A stretch of 64,000 bases of DNA from Saccharibacillus nicotianae (lineage in GTDB: Bacteria; Bacillota; Bacilli; Paenibacillales; Paenibacillaceae), in NCBI RefSeq assembly GCF_042681745.1, contig NZ_JBHUGF010000010.1, positions 2,852,001-2,916,000 of the forward strand, in the 5' to 3' direction. The notes under the pieces were generated by a model. That model was not told the DNA's origin. It ran no database searches and worked only from the letters and a program-made list of their open reading frames with translations. Position 1 is the stretch's first letter, and every line of letters starts with the position of its first letter. Shown here piece after piece: positions 8,393 through 16,135 of this stretch. A program made the translations under genes and the position numbers.

Positions 8393-9579
8393 TTATCATC
8401 ACCTAATATTGTTTTAAATTGAGGATGCCAACCCACTTTAAATTCGTTTGATAATTGTTGATAAGAACCTTGAATTAAAAAATAATGTATCCATTTAGTA
8501 CGTAAAGCGTTAATATCTTGATGCGCATTAAAATGAGTCCAATCTAAAATTTTTAAACCTTCTTGTTTACAGTGTTCTTCTGTTTTACCAAAAGTATCAT
8601 CCTGCATTGGTTCATAGCGATCTTTCCAAGATTCAATTAAGATTTCATCGTATTCTTCAAGTTCAAATGCATTAAGTATGTCATCTTTTATCCATTTTTC
8701 TCTCTGATTTCTAGATCTCCATCTAGCAATTGCTGCTCTTTTTTTACGACTACTTCCTCCATCTACTAAATCTATTTGTTGCTCCATCCCTCCTCCAATT
8801 TCTATATCTAACACTGATGGCAAGAGTTTAGAAAAATCATCTGGTAGATTATCATCTTGAAACTGTCCAATCAAATTTTGGATATAAGTTGTTAATTCTT
8901 CTTTTGTAACACCGTTTGTACAATCTATCATTCTTTTATCCCACCATTCCAGCAAACGATTTGCAATAGACTGGCGCATTTTTTTTACAACAACATCTTT
9001 TAACCATTCAATAACTTCTTTTTCTACATGAAAAATATCAAAACTGCTTGAACGAATTATTATTTTATTGATAAGTGATAATTTTTCATCTTTATTTAAA
9101 CTTAAAAATGATTCACATCCCAAGAATTTACCTTCATAAGGTAAACTTTTTTTATTATTTAAGATTGCTAATTTTCTAGCTTCAATTACTTTATTTGCCT
9201 CTTTTATCATTAAATCTACAACATCTTCTCTTTCTTTATCACCATTTACCAATTTAATCAACAAGTTATTACTTGTTATATTATCTTGTGTAACAAAAAC
9301 TAATTTATGTTTTTTGGAATTAGCATACTGTGACCATATTCTAATTGTTTTCCATAAGCCTTCATTAGCTACCGTTAAAGTCGATGGTTTAGATATGGTA
9401 TGTTTCAATTGATAAAGTATAACTACTTCTGTTCCATTTAATGTAACATCATCATCTTGTTCTACTGATACTCTGTCTGAATCATCTAAACTTTCTTTTA
9501 AAAGAATTAACAGCGCATATAAAGGTTGAAACCTATAGCCTAGATATTGTCCTTTTGCTGAATGTATATTTGTAGACAA
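8389..9579 (-). CDS. ABC-3C effector: nuclease-like N-terminus plus ABC-3C C-terminal domain
   Basis: A 396-aa protein. The N-terminal 100 residues look like a restriction-endonuclease fold of the Cap4/DUF4297 type: GQYLGYRFQPLYALLILL, then E40-x-D42-D43-D44 and Q57-x-K59 (VSVEQDDDV ... YQLKH), a plausible metal-binding E/D...QxK set. The C-terminus (IHYFLIQGSYQQLSNEFKVGWHPQF) matches the ABC-3C C-terminal domain with its RGSY...GWHP-like motif. The start is TTG at 9577-9579, seven nt after GGAGGAGA; no other start fits. First gene of the operon. Predicted to cut DNA once released by the ATPase; this activity is inferred. Confidence 0.82.
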   Translation of the reverse strand: MSTNIHSAKGQYLGYRFQPLYALLILLKESLDDSDRVSVEQDDDVTLNGTEVVILYQLKHTISKPSTLTVANEGLWKTIRIWSQYANSKKHKLVFVTQDNITSNNLLIKLVNGDKEREDVVDLMIKEANKVIEARKLAILNNKKSLPYEGKFLGCESFLSLNKDEKLSLINKIIIRSSSFDIFHVEKEVIEWLKDVVVKKMRQSIANRLLEWWDKRMIDCTNGVTKEELTTYIQNLIGQFQDDNLPDDFSKLLPSVLDIEIGGGMEQQIDLVDGGSSRKKRAAIARWRSRNQREKWIKDDILNAFELEEYDEILIESWKDRYEPMQDDTFGKTEEHCKQEGLKILDWTHFNAHQDINALRTKWIHYFLIQGSYQQLSNEFKVGWHPQFKTILGDDK

Positions 9580-9730
9580 ATAAAATCTCCTCCAATAAAA
9601 ACTTTAAACCTTTTTAAATTACATATTCTTTCATTAGAATCCAATACCTTCCAAACATTTGTTCTAATATATTTATTATTTTTAAGTATCTTTTGTTATT
9701 AAGTTCCTAAATAATATTTTTAGTAAATAT

Positions 9731-9770
9731 AAAAAAAGCATTATACCTAGTATAGATATAGTGCTTTTTA
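9731..9770. terminator. Hairpin with flanking A and T runs
   Basis: AAAAAGCA-T-TATA ... TATA-G-TGCTTTTT forms a terminator-like hairpin between the AraC gene and the ABC-3C operon. With the hairpin at 9831 it isolates the two. Otherwise 9580-9882 is AT-rich and empty of genes. Confidence 0.55.
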
Positions 9771-9830
9771 AAATAATCCATATTCAATTATTGTAATTAT
9801 CTATTCAACTAAATATAAAATGACTTAATC

Positions 9831-9866
9831 AAAAAAAGACTGACCCTGATGATATCAGTATCAGCC
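9831..9866 (-). terminator. Terminator of the AraC-family gene
   Basis: On the minus strand GGCTGA-TA-CTGAT-ATC-ATCAG-GG-TCAGTC is followed by seven T. It stands 17 bp after the stop of the AraC gene. Confidence 0.8.
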
Positions 9867-9882
9867 TATCACACTTCTGTAT

Positions 9883-10971
9883 CTATACTTCCCCTCTTAC
9901 CTTCTCAATCAACTCCAAATACTGCCGGTCGCCAAGTCCGTAGCGTTGGAATAATTTCAGCATACTCTGCATCACTTCTTCTTTGCTTTCTTTAGGATGA
10001 CTCAAAATGTAGCGGGTTAATTCATTCTCGTCTTGATGCAAGTCCAGATACAAGGAAATGCCTTGATACAGCACAGGCATTAATGGTACATTTGGCATTT
10101 TTTTCTCCAACACCACTTCACGATACAACGACGTATACCCGCCTAATGTAATCTCGGTTTGTTGTACATCATAAGTCTGCTCTTGGACAGCATTGAAATA
10201 GACGATCCCATCGTAACCGGATTGCTCTAGATAAGACAGTATAGTGAGTAGATTGATCTGACAAAACATATCTTCGCCAAACCAGAGCACGATACAGCGA
10301 TATGAATTAGTAAATAAAGGTTGCAAAGGTTGAATAACGACTTTCTCATAACCTGCTAATGAGCTATGATGCCCTTCGGCACGTACTTCATTGAACAATG
10401 GGCTGAAAATATCTGCGGTTGCCTCATGGACACACATCGCTTCGTTAAAAGGAACATAATCGCTTTGCCCCATTAACTCCTGTGTACGAAATTGTTCAAA
10501 CATCACTTGCCCGTTCAATACATTCAAAATATCTTGATCAGCAAAAGCGGTTAATTGATTTTGTAATTCAGTAATTACTAATTTTTGCGAAATATCTAAC
10601 ATGCTCATATTCTCTCCCTGTTCTATAGTAAGTTTGATATATGATTGCCACGGCTTTTGTTGCTTGCGAAATGTCATAGGGGTTACACCAAATACATCTT
10701 TGAACGCTCTAGCAAATGCTTCTTGAGAAGAATAACCATGTTCGATCGCGATATCGAGTATACGCTTTTGGCTGTCTACCAGAGAAAGAGATGCTACATA
10801 TAATTTCCGCAGGGTACGATAGCTTTTAATACTGACTCCTGTATAATGGCGAAATTTGAACGAACAATAATACGGAGAATAGCCCATCTTCTCGCTCAAC
10901 CGAAGCAATGAGAAATCTTCGAATAGATGTGCTTCAATCCAATCGATCATCTCTTGAATCAAATCGTTCAT
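9883..10971 (-). CDS. AraC-family transcriptional regulator, N-terminal HTH
   Basis: DNA-binding regulator with its AraC helix-turn-helix pair at the N-terminus (first about 110 residues: LRLSEKMGYSPYYCSFKFRHYTG ... ILDIAIEHGYSSQEAFARAFKDVFGVTPMTFRKQ). A 240-aa C-terminal domain of unknown ligand follows, with SLYREVVLEKK and LPPLMPVLY-like stretches reminiscent of GyrI-type effector domains. I chose ATG at 10971 because AAAGGAGA (10978-10985) sits 7 nt before it; an in-frame GTG at 10977 would overlap that site. A single gene with its own terminator. Target and ligand are unknown. Confidence 0.82.
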   Translation of the reverse strand: MNDLIQEMIDWIEAHLFEDFSLLRLSEKMGYSPYYCSFKFRHYTGVSIKSYRTLRKLYVASLSLVDSQKRILDIAIEHGYSSQEAFARAFKDVFGVTPMTFRKQQKPWQSYIKLTIEQGENMSMLDISQKLVITELQNQLTAFADQDILNVLNGQVMFEQFRTQELMGQSDYVPFNEAMCVHEATADIFSPLFNEVRAEGHHSSLAGYEKVVIQPLQPLFTNSYRCIVLWFGEDMFCQINLLTILSYLEQSGYDGIVYFNAVQEQTYDVQQTEITLGGYTSLYREVVLEKKMPNVPLMPVLYQGISLYLDLHQDENELTRYILSHPKESKEEVMQSMLKLFQRYGLGDRQYLELIEKVRGEV

Positions 10972-11090
10972 GATCACTTCTCCTTTCTGATCTTATTATG
11001 TAAGAAAATCCAAATCGTTTTTTGATGCTCGTTGTGCTTTTTGAAGAAACAATATGTTGCTTGCCTGACTACACTGACTACAAGTAAAAA

Positions 11091-11118
11091 AACCTACAGC
11101 ATAATCATTCTGTAGGTT
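11091..11118 (-). terminator. Terminator of the merR-cysK unit
   Basis: AACCTACAG / CTGTAGGTT hairpin; on the minus strand it runs into seven T. It lies 24 bp after the cysK stop. Confidence 0.85.
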
Positions 11119-11141
11119 AAAAGTAATCTCGTTATCCAATC

Positions 11142-12062
11142 TTAAAATAAACCCATACTCAAATACCGTTCTCCATTATCCGGTGCAATACACAATACTT
11201 TATGACCTGTGCCTAGACGCTTCGCTTCTTGCAATGCTGTCCACACCGTTGCCGCCGAAGAAGGGCCGACTAGAATGCCTTCATACTTAGCCAGATCACG
11301 CATCGTCTGAATCGCATGTTCGTCAGCTACCTGTACAATCTGATCGTAAATAGAGGTATTCAAAATCGCGGGTACAAATCCCGGGCTAGTACCGACTAGC
11401 TTATGTGGGCCTGGCTGTCCACCAGACAATACAGGCGATCCTTGCGGTTCAACAACCAGAATACGCACATCAGGCAAATGCTGTCTCAATGTCTCACCTG
11501 TCCCTGTGATTGTGCCTCCTGTCCCTGCGGAAGCAACAAATGTATCTAACTGATATTCCATCTGCTCCAAAATTTCAATAGCAGTTGTGTGTCGGTGAGC
11601 ATCTGCATTTGCTGGATTATCAAATTGTCTGGGCATATAACTGTTCGGAATTTCTGTTAATAACTGCTCTGCTTTGCGAATCGCACCTGGCATCTTCTCC
11701 ACAGCAGGTGTTAATACCACTTCAGCTCCATATGCTTGCAAAATCTGGATACGTTCACGTGACATATTATCCGGCATAATCATTATCGCTTTGTACCCTT
11801 TTGCCGCCGCGTTCATCGCTAGTCCGATCCCTGTGTTACCACTGGTCGGTTCAATAATCGTACTCCCTGCTTGCAATAGTCCATCTTGTTCAGCACGTAC
11901 AATCAGATTCAGTGCCGCTCGATCTTTCACACTACCACTCGGGTTAAAATATTCTAACTTTACATACACAGCCGCATCTTCTGCATCAGGTAAATGATGC
12001 AACCGTACAACAGGCGTATCGCCTACTAATTCGGATATATTTTGAACAACTTTTGTATTCAT
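11142..12062 (-). CDS. cysK: Cysteine synthase (O-acetylserine sulfhydrylase)
   Basis: PLP enzyme that makes cysteine from O-acetylserine and sulfide. The 306-aa product has the Schiff-base lysine in NPSGSVKDRAA (Lys46), the substrate loop PTSGNTG (about 72-78), the cofactor phosphate-binding GTGGTITGTG, and the KLVGTSPGFVPAIL region. The length is right for CysK. It is preceded by a MerR-type gene 14 bp upstream, probably in one transcript. That neighbour suggests expression under thiol or electrophile stress rather than under the usual CymR control. Confidence 0.93.
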   Translation of the reverse strand: MNTKVVQNISELVGDTPVVRLHHLPDAEDAAVYVKLEYFNPSGSVKDRAALNLIVRAEQDGLLQAGSTIIEPTSGNTGIGLAMNAAAKGYKAIMIMPDNMSRERIQILQAYGAEVVLTPAVEKMPGAIRKAEQLLTEIPNSYMPRQFDNPANADAHRHTTAIEILEQMEYQLDTFVASAGTGGTITGTGETLRQHLPDVRILVVEPQGSPVLSGGQPGPHKLVGTSPGFVPAILNTSIYDQIVQVADEHAIQTMRDLAKYEGILVGPSSAATVWTALQEAKRLGTGHKVLCIAPDNGERYLSMGLF

Positions 12063-12076
12063 AGAGGTGCATCTCC

Positions 12077-12478
12077 TTATTTAAAATCTTTGCTAGATGA
12101 TGATAGATTTGCTTGATCTTCTAATCCAGTATAATGCTTTACTTTATCAGCAATCTTGTTCAAATGTTGTTGCTGTTGGTCGATCCGGGACTGCACCGAT
12201 TGATAATGACTTTGTAATAGTTGTTTTCGTAATGAAACGGTATGATCTCCCTGACTGCGAAGATCAGCAAATACTTTCATATCTTGTATCGACATGCCTG
12301 TTTCTCTCAAGCGCATTAAAAAATCTAACCATAATATATCTGTTGCTGTATATTGCCGATAGCCTTTATCATCTCTTTGAATATCATGTATCAAATGAAT
12401 TTTTTCATAATAACGTAATGTATATGCAGATAATCCTGTGATTTCGGTTATTTGTTGAATCGAATATAATTTGTCCAT
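12077..12478 (-). CDS. MerR-family regulator
   Basis: A 133-aa MerR protein: winged HTH at the N-terminus (YSIQQITEITGLSAYTLRYYEK, then DDKGYRQYT), followed by a dimerisation coiled coil rich in Gln/Leu. There is no cysteine-rich metal loop, so it is closer to the aldehyde/electrophile-type MerR proteins (AdhR/NmlR group) than to metal sensors. It probably controls both its own merR-cysK transcript and the divergent gene at 12586, whose promoter carries a MerR-type operator. The inducer is unknown. Confidence 0.88.
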   Translation of the reverse strand: MDKLYSIQQITEITGLSAYTLRYYEKIHLIHDIQRDDKGYRQYTATDILWLDFLMRLRETGMSIQDMKVFADLRSQGDHTVSLRKQLLQSHYQSVQSRIDQQQQHLNKIADKVKHYTGLEDQANLSSSSKDFK

Positions 12479-12511
12479 ACTTCTAGTATACTACGATCCT
12501 CAAAAAAAGAT

Positions 12512-12542
12512 TTGCATTAGAGCGCGCTCTAACGTTTACTAT
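12512..12542 (+). promoter_or_regulatory. MerR-type promoter with 19-bp spacer and palindromic operator
   Basis: -35 TTGCAT (12512-12517) and -10 TACTAT (12537-12542) are separated by 19 bp, the over-long spacing that MerR proteins correct by twisting DNA. The spacer region holds the perfect palindrome TTAGAGCGCGCTCTAA (12517-12532). It drives the + strand gene at 12586 and lies just upstream of the MerR gene. Confidence 0.85.
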
Positions 12543-12585
12543 TGCTCTTGTACTTCATATATATCAATATAAAGGAGCTATTCAT

Positions 12586-12972
12586 ATGTCTAATGATCGT
12601 TATACTCAAGGTTGGAACAAGTTGCTAGAAGTGGATGGAGAAGCTGGACAACGGGTGATAGACTCTTTGGCTTCGATCGCACCTGATCTTGGCAAATACA
12701 TTATCGAATTTGCTTTTGGTGATATTTATTCTCGGAATACCCTGACTTTGCAACAGCGTGAACTTATCACTATTTCTTCACTGATTACTCAAGGTGACTG
12801 TGCCGCTCAATTAACAGTGCATTTGAACGCTAGCCTGAATGTTGGAATTACCCCTAACGAAATTGTAGAAACGATAATTCATTGCTCTCCTTATATCGGA
12901 TTTCCGCGGGTATTGAACGCGATGACTATAGCCAAAGAAGTATTTGCACAACGAGGGATTGAACTGCTATAA
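12586..12972 (+). CDS. Carboxymuconolactone decarboxylase-family protein
   Basis: A 128-aa AhpD/CMD-like protein: LTLQQRELITISSLITQGDCAAQLTVHLNASLNVGITPNEIVETIIHCSPYIGFPRVLNA matches the CMD domain. The CxxC pair of peroxidase-type members is absent; only one Cys (GDCAAQL) occupies the first position, so an alkylhydroperoxidase role is doubtful. The start has AAAGGAG 9 nt upstream. Transcribed divergently from the merR-cysK unit, it is most likely the main MerR target, induced by an electrophile or an aromatic/quinone compound. Confidence 0.85.
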   Translation: MSNDRYTQGWNKLLEVDGEAGQRVIDSLASIAPDLGKYIIEFAFGDIYSRNTLTLQQRELITISSLITQGDCAAQLTVHLNASLNVGITPNEIVETIIHCSPYIGFPRVLNAMTIAKEVFAQRGIELL

Positions 12973-13017
12973 ATACTTTTCTGTTTATACACATCACCAC
13001 AATGAGCAACTATAGCA

Positions 13018-13059
13018 AAAGCCCACACTTCTACCAGACTATAGAAGATGTGGGCTTTG
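13018..13059. terminator. Bidirectional terminator
   Basis: AAAGCCCACA-CTTCT ... AGAAG-A-TGTGGGCTTT, a strong stem between the CMD-family gene (+) and the mrpG end (-). It can serve both. Confidence 0.8.
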
Positions 13060-13104
13060 ATATTGCGATACGATGATGCCATCATTTCGCTTATGAACTT
13101 ATGC

Positions 13105-13518
13105 TTAATTCAGTGGTTCTTTTTTCGCTTTTTCGCGGTCTATTCCTTTTTCTTTTAGCGCTGGTTTTAATTCATCTTTCTCCAGCTTCCATAGAGGAAC
13201 ACCTGTCCGATAAGCCGCTCGAGCATTCAAATGTCCGGCTACCGGTGCTGTAATAAATACGAATACAATGCCTAGTAAAATGCGTGCGCTTGGATAATGA
13301 TCATATAACCAGAAAAATAAAAAGGCACTGGATAGTACGCATAGCACACCCAACGTTGCACTTTTGGTAGCGGCATGAGAGCGCAAGTACACGTCAGGGA
13401 AGCGGATAATTCCGAATGCACTCAGTACACTAAGTAGCGCCCCCAGTAACACCAGAATCGATATAACGGGTTCACCGATCCACTGGATCATCTCGATCAT
13501 CTCTGTCTTCGTCTTCAT
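13105..13518 (-). CDS. mrpG: Mrp antiporter subunit G
   Basis: Small membrane subunit of the Mrp Na+(K+)/H+ antiporter. The 137-aa product has three hydrophobic segments and the MrpG hallmark GIIRFPDVYLRSHAATKSATLG, then a charged C-terminal tail. I start at ATG 13518 (MKTKTEMIEM), after GAGGGGTGG; a longer in-frame reading to 13560 would deepen the overlap with mrpF and lacks a site. It overlaps mrpF by 47 bp. Last gene of the operon, followed by the terminator at 13018. Confidence 0.9.
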   Translation of the reverse strand: MKTKTEMIEMIQWIGEPVISILVLLGALLSVLSAFGIIRFPDVYLRSHAATKSATLGVLCVLSSAFLFFWLYDHYPSARILLGIVFVFITAPVAGHLNARAAYRTGVPLWKLEKDELKPALKEKGIDREKAKKEPLN

Positions 13519-13786
13519 GTTCGATGACCACCCCTCTTTCAATATACTTGGCAAAAGCAACTGTTCCTAGAAAGGCTAAAATTCCTACTAACAACATCAC
13601 TTCCAGATACGCTTGTGTATCCAGCATCATCGATAATACAGCAATAATCGCAATCAGATTAACACCAATTGTATCCAATGCTGTAATTCGATCTGCCATC
13701 GAAGGCCCTTTTAATACCCGAAACATACAACCGACCACAGCCAGCGATAACAAAATCAAAGCAATCAATAAAGAGACTTGTAACAT
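13472..13786 (-). CDS. mrpF: Mrp antiporter subunit F
   Basis: A 104-aa three-segment membrane protein with the MrpF core RVLKGPSMADRITALDTIGVNLIA, needed for assembly and transport of the complex. The C-terminus is unusually acidic and Asp/Arg-rich (EHEDEDRDDRDDPVDR). Its ATG overlaps the mrpE stop by 1 bp (TAATG), and its end overlaps the start of mrpG. Confidence 0.92.
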   Translation of the reverse strand: MLQVSLLIALILLSLAVVGCMFRVLKGPSMADRITALDTIGVNLIAIIAVLSMMLDTQAYLEVMLLVGILAFLGTVAFAKYIERGVVIEHEDEDRDDRDDPVDR

Positions 13787-14262
13787 TATCGGGTCACCTC
13801 CTTGATTGCCTGTTCAAAGGTTCCACGAATATGAGCAGACAACTCTTCAGCATCTTGTATATCCATAGCATGAATATAGACCAGATGTTGATCACGTGAA
13901 ATCTCAATTAGAATCGTACCCGGTGTTAACGTCACCAGTGTAGATAATAACGTCAATTCCCAATCCGAAGTGAGTTCAGTCTGATACGTCAGAATCCCTG
14001 GTTTGAACTTGAGACGTGGACTAATAATATGTTTGAGTACAACCATACTCGATACAATCAATTCTTTGATAAACAAGACTAACAGCTTGATAACCGCCCA
14101 TATTTTGATCCCATAAAATTCTCTTGCAAAAAAGCGGCGCATAATATAAATCAGCAGTAACCCGATCAGATAACCAATCGCAAAGTTGAGTGTATCCCAA
14201 GTCGTATGCAAGGACATCCAGATCAAAGCTATCAACAGATTAAGAATAATTTGAAAAGCCAT
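13786..14262 (-). CDS. mrpE: Mrp antiporter subunit E
   Basis: A 158-aa subunit with two N-terminal membrane segments and the conserved LTPGTILIEISRDQHLVYIHAMD region near residue 120, as in MrpE/PhaE proteins. It lies 8 bp after mrpD and overlaps mrpF, in the standard order D-E-F. Confidence 0.92.
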   Translation of the reverse strand: MAFQIILNLLIALIWMSLHTTWDTLNFAIGYLIGLLLIYIMRRFFAREFYGIKIWAVIKLLVLFIKELIVSSMVVLKHIISPRLKFKPGILTYQTELTSDWELTLLSTLVTLTPGTILIEISRDQHLVYIHAMDIQDAEELSAHIRGTFEQAIKEVTR

Positions 14263-14270
14263 AGCTTCAC

Positions 14271-15806
14271 CTACTCCTTCAATACGGCTTGGATATACAA
14301 TGTCGGATCAATCAGTACATCTGTCGCTTGTGCAACAAAAGTCTCGATCCAACCTGCACCCAGTCCGATCAGAATCACAAATGCAAATAATACAGAAGAT
14401 GCTCCAATCAATCGACGAGGACGGAAAGGCGACCATTCATGGTACACTTCTCGCTTCACTTCTGGGCTATCTTGAAAAGCCGCTCGATCGTCAATTAGCG
14501 CACGATCTTTGCCCCAGAAGGCTAACATAAAGATACGCATCACTGAATATAACATCAATAGACTGGCTAGCAGACTAATAATCGTCATCGTATACCAACC
14601 GCGCTCCATACCGCCTTGAACAATCAATAACTTGCCGACAAATCCGCTCAGTGGTGGTACTCCTGCCAGTGCAAGCCCTGTAATAAAGAACATCCATCCT
14701 GTAAACGGATAACGCTTAATCAGTCCGCTCATATGTTTTAACTCTGTCGTTCCTAATGCGGCAATCATTATACCTGCTAATAAGAACAATAATGCTTTGA
14801 CAATCATATCGTGAAGCATATAGAAAATAGCTCCTTCGATCCCTGCACTATTCGCAGTAGCCAATCCAAAAGCGATCAACCCTACTCCGGCGACTACATT
14901 GTAGACCAGAATTTTATTTACATCTCGATAAGCGACTGCTCCAATCACACCGAGCACCATAGAAGCAATGCCCATCCAACCAATCAATGTATACAGAAAG
15001 CCAGTATCATGATAAAAAATCAATGTAAATGTGCGAATAATAGCATATAGCCCTACTTTGGTGAGTAGACCTGCAAAAATCGCTGTAATCACAGAAGGTG
15101 GAGCAGCATACGAACCTGGTAACCAGAAAAATAAGAATAGCCCTGCTTTTAACCCGAAAACGATTAAAAATAGAAAGGCGATCACACCCAAAATTCCACT
15201 TTGCCCTGCTTCAGATATACGCTGTGATAAATGAGCCATATTTAGTGTACCTACTGCCGCATAGAGATAAGCCATCGATGCCACAAATAAAGAAGAAGAT
15301 ACAATATTGATCAAAATGTATTTTAACGTCACTTGCAATTGACGTTTCGTTCCACCCAATACAATCAACGCATAAGAAGATACTAACATCACTTCAAAAC
15401 ACACAAATAAGTTAAACAAATCGCCTGTTAGAAATGAACCGTATACTCCTACTAATAAAAATTGGAAAAATGGATAAAAGTGATGCTTTTCACGTTCTTC
15501 TCCGATACTGGCGAAGGCGTAAAATAAACATACAGCACCTAGTATCGATGTAGTTAATACGAGCAAAGCAGCAAACATATCGGCGACAAACACTATTCCA
15601 TAAGGAGCCGCCCAGCCACCCATCGCAAGCGTCTGTATCCCTTCCATTCGTACACTAATCACAATCCAGACCGCTACACCAACATTGGCGATAACAGCAA
15701 TACCACCTAACCAACGCTGGATCGGCACATTACGCATCCCGAATATTTGAAGGACTGCGGCTAACAAAGGAATCAATAGTGGCATAATTAATAAATTATT
15801 CGTCAC
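14271..15806 (-). CDS. mrpD: Mrp antiporter subunit D (NuoM/N-like)
   Basis: A 511-aa polytopic subunit homologous to the complex I proton channels NuoM/N. It has about 14 hydrophobic stretches and the core GVYGSFLTGDLFNLFVCFEVMLVSSYALIVLGG followed by KAGLFLFFWLPGSYAAPPSVITAIFAGLLTKVG, where the conserved Glu and Lys of the proton path lie. MrpD forms the ion-translocating core together with MrpA. It overlaps mrpC by 11 bp, which suggests translational coupling. Confidence 0.94.
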   Translation of the reverse strand: MTNNLLIMPLLIPLLAAVLQIFGMRNVPIQRWLGGIAVIANVGVAVWIVISVRMEGIQTLAMGGWAAPYGIVFVADMFAALLVLTTSILGAVCLFYAFASIGEEREKHHFYPFFQFLLVGVYGSFLTGDLFNLFVCFEVMLVSSYALIVLGGTKRQLQVTLKYILINIVSSSLFVASMAYLYAAVGTLNMAHLSQRISEAGQSGILGVIAFLFLIVFGLKAGLFLFFWLPGSYAAPPSVITAIFAGLLTKVGLYAIIRTFTLIFYHDTGFLYTLIGWMGIASMVLGVIGAVAYRDVNKILVYNVVAGVGLIAFGLATANSAGIEGAIFYMLHDMIVKALLFLLAGIMIAALGTTELKHMSGLIKRYPFTGWMFFITGLALAGVPPLSGFVGKLLIVQGGMERGWYTMTIISLLASLLMLYSVMRIFMLAFWGKDRALIDDRAAFQDSPEVKREVYHEWSPFRPRRLIGASSVLFAFVILIGLGAGWIETFVAQATDVLIDPTLYIQAVLKE

Positions 15807-16134
15807 TTTCCATTTTCACCTCCTCCATATCATCAGTCTTCAGCTTAAGATACGAACGATAAGCGAGGACAAAGAAAAACGCAGTTACACCAAAATTAAT
15901 AACGATTGATGTTAAAATCAAAGCCTGTGGTAAAGGATCTACATAAGAACCTGACTCTTCCCCTAATAATGGTGGTGCTCCTGACTTGAGTCTCGACATC
16001 GTCAGCAATAATAAATGCACACCATGTGTCAAAATCGATGTTCCCAAAATAATGCGTAGCAGACTGCGCGACAAGATCAGGTATACCGCGACTGCAAATA
16101 ATATCCCAACAGCAATGGACATCCATACTTCCAT
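15796..16134 (-). CDS. mrpC: Mrp antiporter subunit C (NuoK-like)
   Basis: A 112-aa NuoK homologue with three membrane segments (SIAVGILFAVAVYLILSRSLLRIILGTSILTHGVHLLLL ... DPLPQALILTSIVINFGVTAFF). I start at ATG 16134 (MEVWMSIAVG) because GGGGAGGA lies 8-10 nt upstream; an upstream in-frame TTG at 16152 would lie within the end of mrpA before that site. It begins 1 bp after the mrpA stop. Confidence 0.92.
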   Translation of the reverse strand: MEVWMSIAVGILFAVAVYLILSRSLLRIILGTSILTHGVHLLLLTMSRLKSGAPPLLGEESGSYVDPLPQALILTSIVINFGVTAFFFVLAYRSYLKLKTDDMEEVKMESDE

Positions 16135-16135
16135 A

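Noticed and set aside
12063..12076. T-box or SAM riboswitch controlling cysK
   Set aside because: Only 14 bp separate merR and cysK, and no leader structure is present upstream of merR.
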